Origin: Candidatus Sulfomarinibacter kjeldsenii
Lineage (GTDB): Bacteria > Acidobacteriota > Thermoanaerobaculia > Thermoanaerobaculales > Sulfomarinibacteraceae
NCBI GenBank assembly: GCA_014764485.1
Contig: JACXWA010000120.1
Span: 1 to 50,652 of the forward strand
Length of the DNA: 50,652 bases
Reading direction: 5' to 3'
This document shows, in pieces, positions 9,424 to 17,054 of this stretch. Positions within the stretch are counted from its first letter, which is position 1; each line of letters begins with the position of its first letter. The position numbers were made by a program, and so were the translations under genes. A model generated the notes under the pieces. The model ran no database searches. It was not told the DNA's origin and worked only from the letters and a program-made list of their open reading frames with translations.

Positions 9424-9960
9424 ATGACTGAAGTGAACTCCCAAGCGAACGCCGAGGTTCTGATCCTTATGGGGTCGGCAAGCGATTGGAAACACGTGCG
9501 AGGTGCAGCGGAAGTGCTCGAAGGACTCGGCGTCAGCTTCGAGGTCCACGTATCCTCGGCTCACCGCACACCCGCCCGAACCGTGGATCTGGTTCGATCG
9601 GCCGAGGCCGGAGGATGCAGCGTCTACATCTGCGCCGCCGGAATGGCGGCCCACCTGGCGGGGGTGGTTGCGGCCCATACGGTTCGTCCCGTGCTTGGCG
9701 TACCGCTGCCGGGAGGGGTGCTCGATGGGGTTGACGCGCTCCTTGCAACGGTACAAATGCCCGGAGGAATCCCGGTGGCGACCTTCGCCGTCGGCTCAGC
9801 TGGGGCGCGCAACGCCGCCTTCTTTGCCGCCCAGGTCATCGCAGGCGAACGGCCCGAGGTGGGTTTGGCCCTGGAAGACGCACGACGCGCTGACGGGGAG
9901 AAAATCGCGGCGGCAGATCGTGAGATCAACACCGAGATCAGCACCGGAAGAGACTCATAA
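9424..9960 (+). CDS. purE: 5-(carboxyamino)imidazole ribonucleotide mutase
   Basis: PurE moves the carboxyl group from N5-CAIR to C4 of the imidazole ring in purine synthesis. The 178-residue protein has the class I signature: [21 protein letters not shown], the [12 protein letters not shown] loop (the usual GAGGAAHLPG position carries [10 protein letters not shown]), and GVPLPGG, with [15 protein letters not shown] further on. PurE is normally paired with PurK, but no purK is visible in the window. The ATG follows the purD stop with no gap, and the 3' end overlaps the ricT start (TAATG). The C-terminal tail is about ten residues longer than usual. Confidence 0.95.
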   Translation: MTEVNSQANAEVLILMGSASDWKHVRGAAEVLEGLGVSFEVHVSSAHRTPARTVDLVRSAEAGGCSVYICAAGMAAHLAGVVAAHTVRPVLGVPLPGGVLDGVDALLATVQMPGGIPVATFAVGSAGARNAAFFAAQVIAGERPEVGLALEDARRADGEKIAAADREINTEISTGRDS

Positions 9961-10655
9961 TGGTGGAGCTCGTTCAATGCACAGTTACGGCTCGCCTGGA
10001 GGACTGGGTTCCGGTGGTGGTCGATCCCGATCTACCTCCGATGCCCTGCCGTGCCGGCAAGCTCGAATTGGACCACGGAGAATTTATCGTCGTCGACACT
10101 CCGGATGGGAAATTTCTCGGTAGGGTCACCGCGTTTGCCGCGCCGTCGGTCAAGAAGCCTCGCAAGCATGCGGCGCGCGTCGTACGCAGGGCAACGCCCG
10201 AGGACGAAAAGCGACATGAAGACACGGGCCACCTCGAAAGGGAAATCGAGCGCTACTTACGACGGCGGACGCGTGAGCTCGATCTCGATCTCCACCCCTT
10301 CAAGGTGCGACTCCCGCTTTCAGGCCGCAAAGCGGTGATTTACTTTTCGGCTGAGAAGCGGGTTGACTATCGACCGTTGCAGCGGGATTTGGGGCGACGC
10401 TATCGGAGGCGAATCGAGATGCGTTCGCTTGGGGTGCGCGATGGTGCCCGCCTCTGCGGCGGCCTCGGGCCCTGTGGTCGCTGTTTGTGCTGTACGACCT
10501 TTATGGATCGTTTTCATTCAGTGACGGTTCGGATGGCAAAAAGGCAGAACCTGAGCCTCAATCCGGCAAAAATTTCCGGCCTTTGCGGGCGGCTGATGTG
10601 CTGTTTGTCGCATGAGGTCGAGCTCTATCCCTCGGGCTCACGCGACCGCGACTGA
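9960..10655 (+). CDS. PSP1/RicT-family protein
   Basis: The 231-residue protein matches the PSP1 C-terminal domain family (YaaT/RicT). Its hallmark is a run of conserved cysteines, seen here in [16 protein letters not shown] and CGRLMCCL near the C terminus. In Bacillus, RicT joins RicA and RicF in an Fe-S complex that affects RNase Y activity, sporulation and competence. In other phyla the role is less clear. The start overlaps the purE stop by TAATG. An Hfq-like gene follows after 137 bases, so two potential RNA-metabolism genes are neighbours. Family call is strong; the gene symbol is withheld because the function outside Firmicutes is not established. Confidence 0.88.
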   Translation: MVELVQCTVTARLEDWVPVVVDPDLPPMPCRAGKLELDHGEFIVVDTPDGKFLGRVTAFAAPSVKKPRKHAARVVRRATPEDEKRHEDTGHLEREIERYLRRRTRELDLDLHPFKVRLPLSGRKAVIYFSAEKRVDYRPLQRDLGRRYRRRIEMRSLGVRDGARLCGGLGPCGRCLCCTTFMDRFHSVTVRMAKRQNLSLNPAKISGLCGRLMCCLSHEVELYPSGSRDRD

Positions 10656-10682
10656 GGCTCACCGAAGGCGCCGATCCGTACG

Positions 10683-10712
10683 AGATCCGGGAAGACACCC
10701 AACACCGGATCT
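10683..10712. promoter_or_regulatory. Perfect 8-bp inverted repeat between ricT-like and hfq-like genes
   Basis: AGATCCGG (10683-10690) and CCGGATCT (10705-10712) are perfect inverted repeats around a 14-base loop. No T-run follows on either side, so it is unlike an intrinsic terminator. It is followed by GATAAC, which could be a weak -10 for the hfq-like gene. Role unknown: operator or RNA stem. Confidence 0.35.
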
Positions 10713-10792
10713 GATAACCTGATCACAGAACCTACCGACTTCATGCTTCCGGAATCCCGTGGCCGCACAGCATGGGGCGCGAGGAGAGCTTA

Positions 10793-11128
10793 ATGTCTGA
10801 TCGTAAGCTGATCCGACCGTCGATGAATGAGATGATGGACAAATTCCCCACCAGGACAACCGGCCGCCGCAAACAGGTGCCCGCAGAGCAAACAAACGCC
10901 GAGAGTTTTTACTACCTCAAACAAATGCAGAATCGCACCGCGATGGTCGTGGTGCTGACCGACGGCACCGAGCTCAAGGGCTGGATCGAGTGGTACGACA
11001 AGAACTGTCTCAAACTCAATCGGGTAGATGCCCCAAACCTCCTCCTCTTCAAACACACCGTCAAGTTCATGTTCAAGGAGGAGGAACTACGCTCCCGCCG
11101 TCGCCGTCGCCCGCCAGCGTCGCGTTGA
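10793..11128 (+). CDS. hfq: Hfq-like Sm-fold RNA-binding protein
   Basis: The 111-residue product holds an Sm fold at about residues 40-102. Sm1 is seen in MVVVLTDGTELKGWIEWYD and Sm2 in LLLFKHTVKFM, matching the Hfq pattern of a KH pair in the last strand. Hfq hexamers bind A/U-rich RNA and pair small RNAs with mRNAs. Unlike the compact E. coli form, a basic extension of about 40 residues precedes the fold (TTGRRKQVPAEQ) and an arginine-rich tail follows it (RSRRRRRPP). The ATG at 10793 is chosen because AGGAGA precedes it; an in-frame ATG at 10772 lacks a good site. It converges on udk with eight bases between stops. Confidence 0.78.
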   Translation: MSDRKLIRPSMNEMMDKFPTRTTGRRKQVPAEQTNAESFYYLKQMQNRTAMVVVLTDGTELKGWIEWYDKNCLKLNRVDAPNLLLFKHTVKFMFKEEELRSRRRRRPPASR

Positions 11129-11136
11129 GGGCGGCC

Positions 11137-11760
11137 TCACTCTGCTGACTGCAGCATCTGAAGAATGCGACTGATGACGAGGTCGAGTGCTACGGTATTG
11201 AACCCGCCTTCGGGGATGATCACATCCGCCCAACGTTTCGAGGATTCGACAAACTCCAGGTGCATGGGCCTAACCGTGGCAAGGTATTGATCGACCACAC
11301 TGTCGACCGTTCGCCCACGCTCCGCCATGTCCCGCCGGAGGCGCCGGATGAACCTCAGGTCTGCATCGGTATCGACAAAGATCTTGACGTCGAGAAGCTC
11401 CCGAATGGGTGGAATTGCGAGGATGAGGATCCCCTCGACGAGAATTACAGGCTGCGGATCGGCCCACTCGGTAGCGGCCACGCGAACGTGGCGCGCGAAG
11501 TCGTAGACCGGCAAGGGGGCCGACTCGCCGGCCTTGAGTAAGGCGAGGTGCTTCTCCAGGAGTTCCTCTTCGATAGCATCCGGGTGGTCGAAGTTGTGGT
11601 GCGAACGGTGGTGGCCGTCAAGATGGGCCAGGTCGTGGTAGTACCGATCCTGGTTGACGATGACGATCCGGTCCCGTCCGACGCGGCGCACGATCTCGTT
11701 GGCCACAGTCGTTTTGCCGGATCCGGTACCGCCCGCCACGCCGATACAGAGAGTCTTCAC
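11137..11760 (-). CDS. udk: Uridine kinase
   Basis: Udk phosphorylates uridine and cytidine to UMP and CMP in pyrimidine salvage. The 207-residue protein has the P-loop GVAGGTGSGKTT (residues 7-18), the NQDRYYHD substrate-binding segment, NFDHPDAI, PVYDFARHVR, and VILVEGILIL, in the order known for Udk rather than phosphoribulokinase. Size is standard. It is separated by 27 bases from the upstream TPR gene on the same strand, so may be cotranscribed with it. Confidence 0.95.
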   Translation of the reverse strand: MKTLCIGVAGGTGSGKTTVANEIVRRVGRDRIVIVNQDRYYHDLAHLDGHHRSHHNFDHPDAIEEELLEKHLALLKAGESAPLPVYDFARHVRVAATEWADPQPVILVEGILILAIPPIRELLDVKIFVDTDADLRFIRRLRRDMAERGRTVDSVVDQYLATVRPMHLEFVESSKRWADVIIPEGGFNTVALDLVISRILQMLQSAE

Positions 11761-11787
11761 CGATCCGCCCTCTCCGTTAGCATCTCT

Positions 11788-12726
11788 TCAAAGGTATTTG
11801 ATCGTCTCCTCAGCAGTCGATGCCAGAGGCCCGTCGGGAGCAATCTCGAGGTACTTCTGGAGATGTGTCTTGGCCCCTTCCATATCGCCGGAGCGCAGCA
11901 GGAGCATCCCGTACTCGAAGTTGCATTCTGGAAAGTCGGGAGCCGCCGCGAGACATCTTTCTAGAAGTGGCCGCGCGCCCTCATCGTCCAGATTGTTGAG
12001 CAAGCCCGCGGCCTCATTGAAGAGGATTGTCGGGTCATCCGGATTCAGTTTCTGGTAAAGGACCATGTATTCGTCGCGCGAGGCCTCGTCGCCAAGCTCT
12101 CCGCTGGCGTTGATCGCGATGGCCAGGCATTGGATCGACTCCGGAGCCTTGTCGAGACAGCCGCGGGCAGCGGCCAGCGCGCCCTCCATGTCTCCCATGC
12201 CATAGGTGAGTTCGGCAAGGCGGGCGTAGGCCTCGAGGAGGTCCGGCCTGGCCGCGATGGCCTCCTCAAATTTCGTGCGCGCGGCTTCCTTGTCACCGGT
12301 GGTCATCAGCTCTTTTGCTTCCGCCAGCTCTTTGTATCCCGGTTGCTCGAGTTGTTGGATACCCCGGGCTGCAGCCGCCTGGTCCTCGGATTGAAGGTTG
12401 AAGTTAAAGGCATTGTCGGTCGACCCGGCCCCGACCTTGAACGGGCTCTCCAGCGGCTGAAATCCTTCTGCCTCGATGAGGAAGTTGTAGCCGCGGGTGG
12501 CGTCCAGGATGAGGGTCTGGAACTCGCCTTTTTCGTCGGTCGTGATGACCTTCTTGAACGTCGAAAGTTCGGTTGTAGTGATAGTGACGGTCGCAGCGGC
12601 AATCGGAGTTCCCGCTAGGTCCATCACGCGGCCTTCGATCTTGGCCTGGGTTCCGGCGTGAACCGTGGTGCTGATGACCAGCAGGCCGGCGACTGCGACA
12701 CAGGTCATGAGATGACGGTGCATCAT
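11788..12726 (-). CDS. Exported TPR protein with carboxypeptidase regulatory-like domain
   Basis: The 312-residue product has a signal peptide (LMTCVAVAGLLVISTTVHAG, cleavage near residue 25). A carboxypeptidase regulatory-like (CarboxypepD_reg) beta-sandwich covers about 28-115, seen in IEGRVMDLAGTPIAAATVTI and YNFLIEAEGFQP. At least four TPR-like helical pairs follow (about 130-312), such as AYARLAELTYGMGDMEGALAAA and CNFEYGMLLLRSGDMEGA. This architecture is common in secreted proteins of Acidobacteriota and Bacteroidota and usually marks a scaffold at the cell surface or periplasm. The ribosome site AGGAGG precedes the start; a second ATG directly follows the first. No specific function can be assigned. 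Confidence 0.8.
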   Translation of the reverse strand: MMHRHLMTCVAVAGLLVISTTVHAGTQAKIEGRVMDLAGTPIAAATVTITTTELSTFKKVITTDEKGEFQTLILDATRGYNFLIEAEGFQPLESPFKVGAGSTDNAFNFNLQSEDQAAAARGIQQLEQPGYKELAEAKELMTTGDKEAARTKFEEAIAARPDLLEAYARLAELTYGMGDMEGALAAARGCLDKAPESIQCLAIAINASGELGDEASRDEYMVLYQKLNPDDPTILFNEAAGLLNNLDDEGARPLLERCLAAAPDFPECNFEYGMLLLRSGDMEGAKTHLQKYLEIAPDGPLASTAEETIKYL

Positions 12727-12800
12727 TCGGGCCTCCTGCGCGGGTGCGCGCGAACGAGCATACCGTCTTTCGAAGGCGGTCTCAACGACCGCGAAACCAA

Positions 12801-13697
12801 CTACCGGAACATTGCCCGGACAACGTGGTGGGCGACGGTGGGATTTTCGCGTAGACGCCGTATTGAATAGGGGTACCAGTCCTTGCCGTAGGGTACGTAG
12901 ACTCGTAGCCGGTGTCCGTTGGCCAGGATGACTCGCCGCAGTTCAGGGTCGACTCCGAGCAACATCTGGAATTCGTAACGGTCGTGGTCCAGTCCAAGGC
13001 GGTCGACGATCTGCATCCCAGCCCACACCAGGTGTGGGTCGTGGGTGGCGATGCCGACATAGGCGCCCGAGGAGAGAAGCTTTTCAGTCGCGTAGACAAA
13101 GTTGGCGCGGATCGTCTCGAAGTCCTTCCAGGCGATCTCTCTCGGTTCGCGGTAGATGCCTTTGCAGATTCGGATGTTCGGAACGAGAGGCAAAAGGCTG
13201 TTGATATCGGCGATGGTTCGGTGGAGGTAAGACTGGAGTACGACACCAACCGAGGTTGGGTGTTCTTCGTGCATCTGGCGGAAGAGACGGATGGTGTTGT
13301 CCGTGCAGGTGTGGTCCTCCATATCGACTCGTACGAAGTTGTTGAACTGAGCCGCACGTGCGACGATTCGCAAGAGGTTTTCCTCGCAGAGGGACTGGTC
13401 GACGTTGAGTCCAAGCATGGTCGGTTTGATGGAAATATTGGCGTCGAGTTTTTCGTCCTCAATGCGGTCGAGTAGCCGCAAGTATTCCTCCACCGCGGCG
13501 GTCGCCTTGACCGGTTCTCGTACCTCCTCACCGAGGATGTCCACTGTACCCATCGCCCCTTCGTCGTTGAGCGCCCGCAATGTATGGACCGCATCGTCAA
13601 GGGTGTCACCGGCAACATATCGCCGAGCGACTCGGCCGACAATTGTCTTCGGCACGAAAGGCATTCCGTATTTCACCAAAGTATCGAATAGGCTCAT
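12801..13697 (-). CDS. Proline dehydrogenase
   Basis: The flavoenzyme oxidises L-proline to pyrroline-5-carboxylate and passes electrons to quinone. The 298-residue monofunctional form has the expected barrel motifs: ANISIKPTMLGL, RVDMEDH, VLQSYLHRT, ICKGIYREP, GIATHDPHLV, FQMLLGVDPE, VYVPYGKDWYPYSIRRLRENP. The last motif carries the paired arginines that hold the proline carboxylate. The start at 13697 has GAGGAGATT upstream and overlaps the comF stop (ATGA). The partner dehydrogenase for glutamate semialdehyde is not in the window. Gene names putA/prodh vary, so no symbol is given. Confidence 0.93.
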   Translation of the reverse strand: MSLFDTLVKYGMPFVPKTIVGRVARRYVAGDTLDDAVHTLRALNDEGAMGTVDILGEEVREPVKATAAVEEYLRLLDRIEDEKLDANISIKPTMLGLNVDQSLCEENLLRIVARAAQFNNFVRVDMEDHTCTDNTIRLFRQMHEEHPTSVGVVLQSYLHRTIADINSLLPLVPNIRICKGIYREPREIAWKDFETIRANFVYATEKLLSSGAYVGIATHDPHLVWAGMQIVDRLGLDHDRYEFQMLLGVDPELRRVILANGHRLRVYVPYGKDWYPYSIRRLRENPTVAHHVVRAMFR

Positions 13698-14425
13698 GAG
13701 AATCTCCTCGAATCGGGGGCATGGGCGCAAACGGCGCAGTAGACGGCACTTGCGCCAGCGTGGCGGAGTGCCTGGGCAGCCCGCTTGAGTGTTGTTCCAG
13801 TAGTCATCACATCATCGATCAGTAACGGGCTTCGACCATCGGCTTCTGATCGCGCCGAAAAACTCGTTTGGGATAACTCGAGGCGACGGGCCCTGGATCG
13901 GCCGGTTTGACGGACAAGGCCGTGCCGCCGCAGAAGCCGAATAGCCGGCCTCTCGATTCTCCTGGAAACTGACTCCGCGAGCAACTCAGACGCTGCCCAC
14001 GGTTTCTTCAGCCTCCTCCACGGGTGCGAAGGGATGGGTACTATGCAGTCGATCAGCGATGCCCACGACTCGGCTGCAACCGATGCCGCAAGGCGATCAC
14101 CGAGAGGTGCGGCAAGATCGTCGCGGCCACCGTGTTTGAGCGCCAGAATGGCGGTACGAAGTACCCCGTCATGTTCACCCCAGGCCACTGTCGCAGATTG
14201 CGGAGGAGGTGCCTGAAGGCAGGCCAGACAAGGCTCGGAGGAGTCTTGGATTGGGACGCCGCAGTGTCGGCAGGCGCTGCCGGCTCGGGGCACGGTCAGC
14301 GACCAGCACGAGCCACACAGACCACGGTCAGTTCCGTCGAGTGGATGATCGCAGTGTGGACACATGCCGGGAAGCAGGGCTTCAATCGCCGCGGCCAATG
14401 CGCCCCCCGTCTGCACGGCGTTCAT
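13694..14425 (-). CDS. comF: ComF-family phosphoribosyltransferase-like protein
   Basis: The 243-residue protein has an N-terminal zinc-ribbon region with paired cysteines (CPHC, CGSC, CRHC, CLAC at about residues 21-70). A type I phosphoribosyltransferase domain follows, with the PRPP loop PLLIDDVMTTGTT at about 197-209. In naturally competent bacteria ComF helps process incoming single-stranded DNA; elsewhere (GntX, YhgH) the role is uncertain. The middle contains the family motif DCIVPIPSHPWRRLKKP. Translation may start at 14425 or at the ATG before CPHC (14365). It overlaps the proline dehydrogenase start by four bases, although the functions are unrelated. Confidence 0.9.
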   Translation of the reverse strand: MNAVQTGGALAAAIEALLPGMCPHCDHPLDGTDRGLCGSCWSLTVPRAGSACRHCGVPIQDSSEPCLACLQAPPPQSATVAWGEHDGVLRTAILALKHGGRDDLAAPLGDRLAASVAAESWASLIDCIVPIPSHPWRRLKKPWAASELLAESVSRRIERPAIRLLRRHGLVRQTGRSRARRLELSQTSFSARSEADGRSPLLIDDVMTTGTTLKRAAQALRHAGASAVYCAVCAHAPDSRRFS

Positions 14426-14505
14426 CCTACCAGAATGTCAGCCGGGTATGAAGGCCAGCCACCCTCATTGGAGAGTTGCTTCGGACGTCGTGTTGATAGG
14501 CTGGT

Positions 14506-14511
14506 TATACT
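14506..14511 (+). promoter_or_regulatory. -10 element (TATACT) six bases before the yjbQ start
   Basis: TATACT matches five of six -10 consensus bases and ends exactly six bases before the ATG at 14518. There is no Shine-Dalgarno between them, so the expected transcript would start at the ATG. No convincing -35 is visible at 16-18 bases. Confidence 0.45.
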
Positions 14512-14517
14512 TTGCTC

Positions 14518-14952
14518 ATGGATGTGACCCAATTCGAGTTTGAGCTCGAGAGCGACGGCCACGGACACGTATACGATCTGACTGAAGATGTGGCGGCCTG
14601 GTTGGGGTCGATCGAGGCATCCGATGGTCAAATGACGGTTTTTGTGCCCGGTTCGACTGCCGTGATCACCACCATCGAGTTCGAGCCCGGCGCTGTTCGG
14701 GACCTCGTCGAGGCTCTCGAACGAATTGCTCCGTCCGACCGCTCTTATCACCACGATCTGCGATGGGGGGATGGCAACGGGTTCTCACACTTGCGTGCCG
14801 CCCTGTTGGGTCCCTCTCTGACTGTTCCCGTAGCCCGAGGACGATGTGTTCTCGGCACCTGGCAGCAGATCGTGCTAGTCGAGTGCGATCTCGCACCCCG
14901 GCGGCGCCGGGTGGTCCTTTCATTCGTCGGTGTGTGCCATCAGGAGGTTTGA
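14518..14952 (+). CDS. YjbQ-family (UPF0047) protein
   Basis: The 144-residue protein matches the YjbQ/UPF0047 family. The conserved block is clear near the C terminus: GFSHLRAALLGPSLTVPV, then GRCVLGTWQQIVLVECD, with an earlier GSTAVITTIEFEPG. E. coli YjbQ has weak thiamine-phosphate synthase activity that can replace ThiE; the physiological role is unsettled. The ATG at 14518 is used instead of an in-frame TTG at 14512, since the -10-like TATACT would make a leaderless message. It overlaps the next small gene by TGATG with AGGAGG just inside its 3' end, indicating coupled translation. Confidence 0.88.
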   Translation: MDVTQFEFELESDGHGHVYDLTEDVAAWLGSIEASDGQMTVFVPGSTAVITTIEFEPGAVRDLVEALERIAPSDRSYHHDLRWGDGNGFSHLRAALLGPSLTVPVARGRCVLGTWQQIVLVECDLAPRRRRVVLSFVGVCHQEV

Positions 14953-15320
14953 TGCCGCACATCATTCTCACCGGAACGTTGGATTTTATGGCGGTTGCCT
15001 CGAGCCTCGATCGTGAACCTCAGCGCTGGCGGGCGGCGGTGCTCAAGAATGAGGCCTCATGGCATCGCTCAGATGGTCTCGCGGTTCTGGTCGAGGGAGT
15101 GGTGATCGAGCATTCGCGGCCGCTGCATCCGGTTGCTGTCATCAACCAGAGCCACGGCGATACGAGTGTGAGACTGTGGCGCCTTGCCCAGGTCGAACGC
15201 ACGCCCGCGGTACAACGCTGGCTGGCCTCGATCGCGCGTGAGCTGCAACGACTGGGTGCCGGCCCAATAAAAACAACAAATATCGCTGACGATCTGTTAC
15301 ACGGCCTCGATTTAGATTGA
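14952..15320 (+). CDS. Small uncharacterised protein coupled to yjbQ
   Basis: I do not recognise this 122-residue protein. It begins MPHIILTGTLDF and contains a central block (SDGLAVLVEGVVIEHSRPLHPVAVI) followed by a segment rich in Arg/Trp (VRLWRLAQVERTPAVQRWLASIARELQRLG). No signal peptide or membrane helix is visible, and it is likely a small cytosolic alpha/beta protein. AGGAGG at 14942-14947 precedes the ATG, which overlaps the yjbQ stop (TGATG). Tight coupling suggests its level is tied to YjbQ. Confidence 0.7.
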   Translation: MPHIILTGTLDFMAVASSLDREPQRWRAAVLKNEASWHRSDGLAVLVEGVVIEHSRPLHPVAVINQSHGDTSVRLWRLAQVERTPAVQRWLASIARELQRLGAGPIKTTNIADDLLHGLDLD

Positions 15321-15364
15321 GTGCTCCGCCTCCGCAGCAGAGAGTTTATGAGAGGTGGAGGCTA

Positions 15365-15916
15365 TTATTGCTGGTTGAGCTCCTCGTCGAGCTCCTGATA
15401 GCGCTCCTGCTGCGACTGCTGGAGATTGTCGAGCCGATCGCGGACAGCGTCGGTGGCGAGGCCCGGACCGGGGCCGCCCGATGCAGCACCGCCAAACTGG
15501 ATCGCGTCCGAAGCGACATCGAGGTATCGGCGGGCCCGCATCAGGTGGGCGGTAGAGGGCCTTGTTGCCTGTGCCCGAAGCTCTCCGGCCGCTTTCCGGA
15601 TGGCCACCGCGGCTCGCAGCTCAGAGCTTGGTGACGGCGCCGCGTCCGCCCAGGCAGCGGCGGTGGCGGCAAAGGTCTTGAGATCTTCGATGTGATCGGG
15701 AAGGGTGTCCGGTGTGGCTAGGAGGCCTTCCATCGCGCCGATCATCTGCAGTGCGAGGTCGCGGTCAAGAGCCCTGCCGGTCACGCCCACTTCGCGGAGA
15801 TCTGTGGCGACCGCAGCAACAGCGTCGAGGCTCGAGGTCGCGTTACGACCCGTGAGATACATCATGTACCCGACTGCGATCAGGATGGTGAGGAACAGGG
15901 CCCCTGAGATTCGCAA
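15365..15916 (-). CDS. Small membrane-anchored helical protein, TTG start
   Basis: This unrecognised 183-residue protein has one N-terminal membrane helix (LRISGALFLTILIAVGYMMYL) followed by a mostly helical, Ala/Arg-rich exported or cytosolic part and a Gln/Glu-rich end (QQSQQERYQELDEELNQQ) likely to form a coiled coil. The start is placed at TTG 15916 because GGAGG (minus strand, 15928-15924) sits seven bases before it. The open frame continues upstream but would overlap the divergent exported-protein gene and lacks a start with a ribosome site. Function unknown. Confidence 0.65.
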   Translation of the reverse strand: MRISGALFLTILIAVGYMMYLTGRNATSSLDAVAAVATDLREVGVTGRALDRDLALQMIGAMEGLLATPDTLPDHIEDLKTFAATAAAWADAAPSPSSELRAAVAIRKAAGELRAQATRPSTAHLMRARRYLDVASDAIQFGGAASGGPGPGLATDAVRDRLDNLQQSQQERYQELDEELNQQ

Positions 15917-16065
15917 CCAAAAACCTCCACTCAGAGTATAGATGACGGCGGATCGGCAGTGTCCCCAGCAGTGGACATCATTTCGTTGGTTGACCACCGA
16001 CTGTCGCAGTGAATCACGGGTCAAGCGTGGCACGATCCTTGCGAGTTTGTTGGGCGGAGGCCGAA

Positions 16066-16989
16066 ATGCGCGAGAGAAAGACTGAATTAGGCGCGATTGG
16101 GCTGGTGGTTCTGATGATGGCTGTGGCCCCGTTGCCGATCGAGGCGCAGCTCGCTGCGGACTGGATGGTTCCGGCGGCGGCTCACAATCGCGGATCGCAG
16201 GACAGCTTCTGGAAAACGGACCTCTCGCTGCATAATCCGCATGAGTTTGACCTCCCGGTCGTGATTCAGGCACTTCCTAGCGACACGGTCAATCTCGAGG
16301 TCCCGACCCTGACATTCACTATCTATCCGTGGGAGACGATCAACTTGTGGGACGTGCTTGGTCCGGATGTCTTTGACGTGGATGGCACAGCGGCCATCAT
16401 CGCGTATGCCGATCCGGCGCTGCGGTGTGATCCGATCGAGGATTGCCATTTTCTGGTGACATCGCGCACCTATACCCCCGAGAAGGGCGGCGATGGTGAG
16501 TATGGTCTGACGGTGCCCGGCGCAGCGATATCGAGCGCCACTGATTGGTCTACCTTTGGTTATGCGGCTGGCGTGCTCAACGATGGTGACTACTTCAGGT
16601 GCAATGCCGGTGTCGCGTCCTGGACACCCGACTGGACCAGGGTGCGCCTCGATATCCAGGATTCCGACGGTCAGATCGTGAGCAGCGAGGTTTTCGACCT
16701 GCCGCCGTACGGCCATGTTCAGCGCCGCCTGGCGACATCCGGGTATGGGGGCTCTCTCGTTTTCTACCTCGAGTCAGGGCCCGATGACGCCTCGGTCTTT
16801 CCCTATGCAACGGTGATCAACCAGCGGACCGGAGATTCGAGCTACCTCTTCGCCTCATCTTCGGCGGTCGGTGTTTCGGTTGCGAAAAATCTCGGATCCA
16901 TCGGTGGCCGTCCCGGGGGTCCGTCGGCCTCGACGCGAGTTGTCACACCGGTGCGCAGAGGTCGGAAACCGGCCCACCGTCTGAAATAA
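16066..16989 (+). CDS. Exported protein of unknown function
   Basis: The 307-residue product starts with a signal peptide (TELGAIGLVVLMMAVAPLPIEA, cleavage likely after IEA). The mature part is beta-rich with aromatic and Asp/Gly-rich segments such as DSFWKTDLSLHNPHEF, TFTIYPWETINLWDVLG and VFPYATVINQRTGDSSYL. Two cysteine pairs may form disulfides. These features resemble secreted beta-sandwich proteins abundant in Acidobacteriota. The ATG at 16066 follows GGAGG by six bases; the frame could be extended to 16009 but without a ribosome site and against the signal peptide. The tail is basic (RRGRKPAHRLK). No function assigned. Confidence 0.7.
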   Translation: MRERKTELGAIGLVVLMMAVAPLPIEAQLAADWMVPAAAHNRGSQDSFWKTDLSLHNPHEFDLPVVIQALPSDTVNLEVPTLTFTIYPWETINLWDVLGPDVFDVDGTAAIIAYADPALRCDPIEDCHFLVTSRTYTPEKGGDGEYGLTVPGAAISSATDWSTFGYAAGVLNDGDYFRCNAGVASWTPDWTRVRLDIQDSDGQIVSSEVFDLPPYGHVQRRLATSGYGGSLVFYLESGPDDASVFPYATVINQRTGDSSYLFASSSAVGVSVAKNLGSIGGRPGGPSASTRVVTPVRRGRKPAHRLK

Positions 16990-17054
16990 TCGCAGCTGGA
17001 CCTCCCGCGATGTAGAATTCATAGTAGGGGCGTCTATCACTCGTCGGGGGGCGA

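Noticed and set aside
12782-13642. Minus-strand frame of 286 residues overlapping proline dehydrogenase in another phase
   Set aside because: Proline dehydrogenase has all family motifs; the other phase is Ser/Arg/Thr-rich noise.
15917-16273. Upstream extension of the small membrane protein to 16273
   Set aside because: Would overlap the divergent exported-protein gene start and adds Pro/Arg-rich sequence before the membrane helix without a ribosome site.
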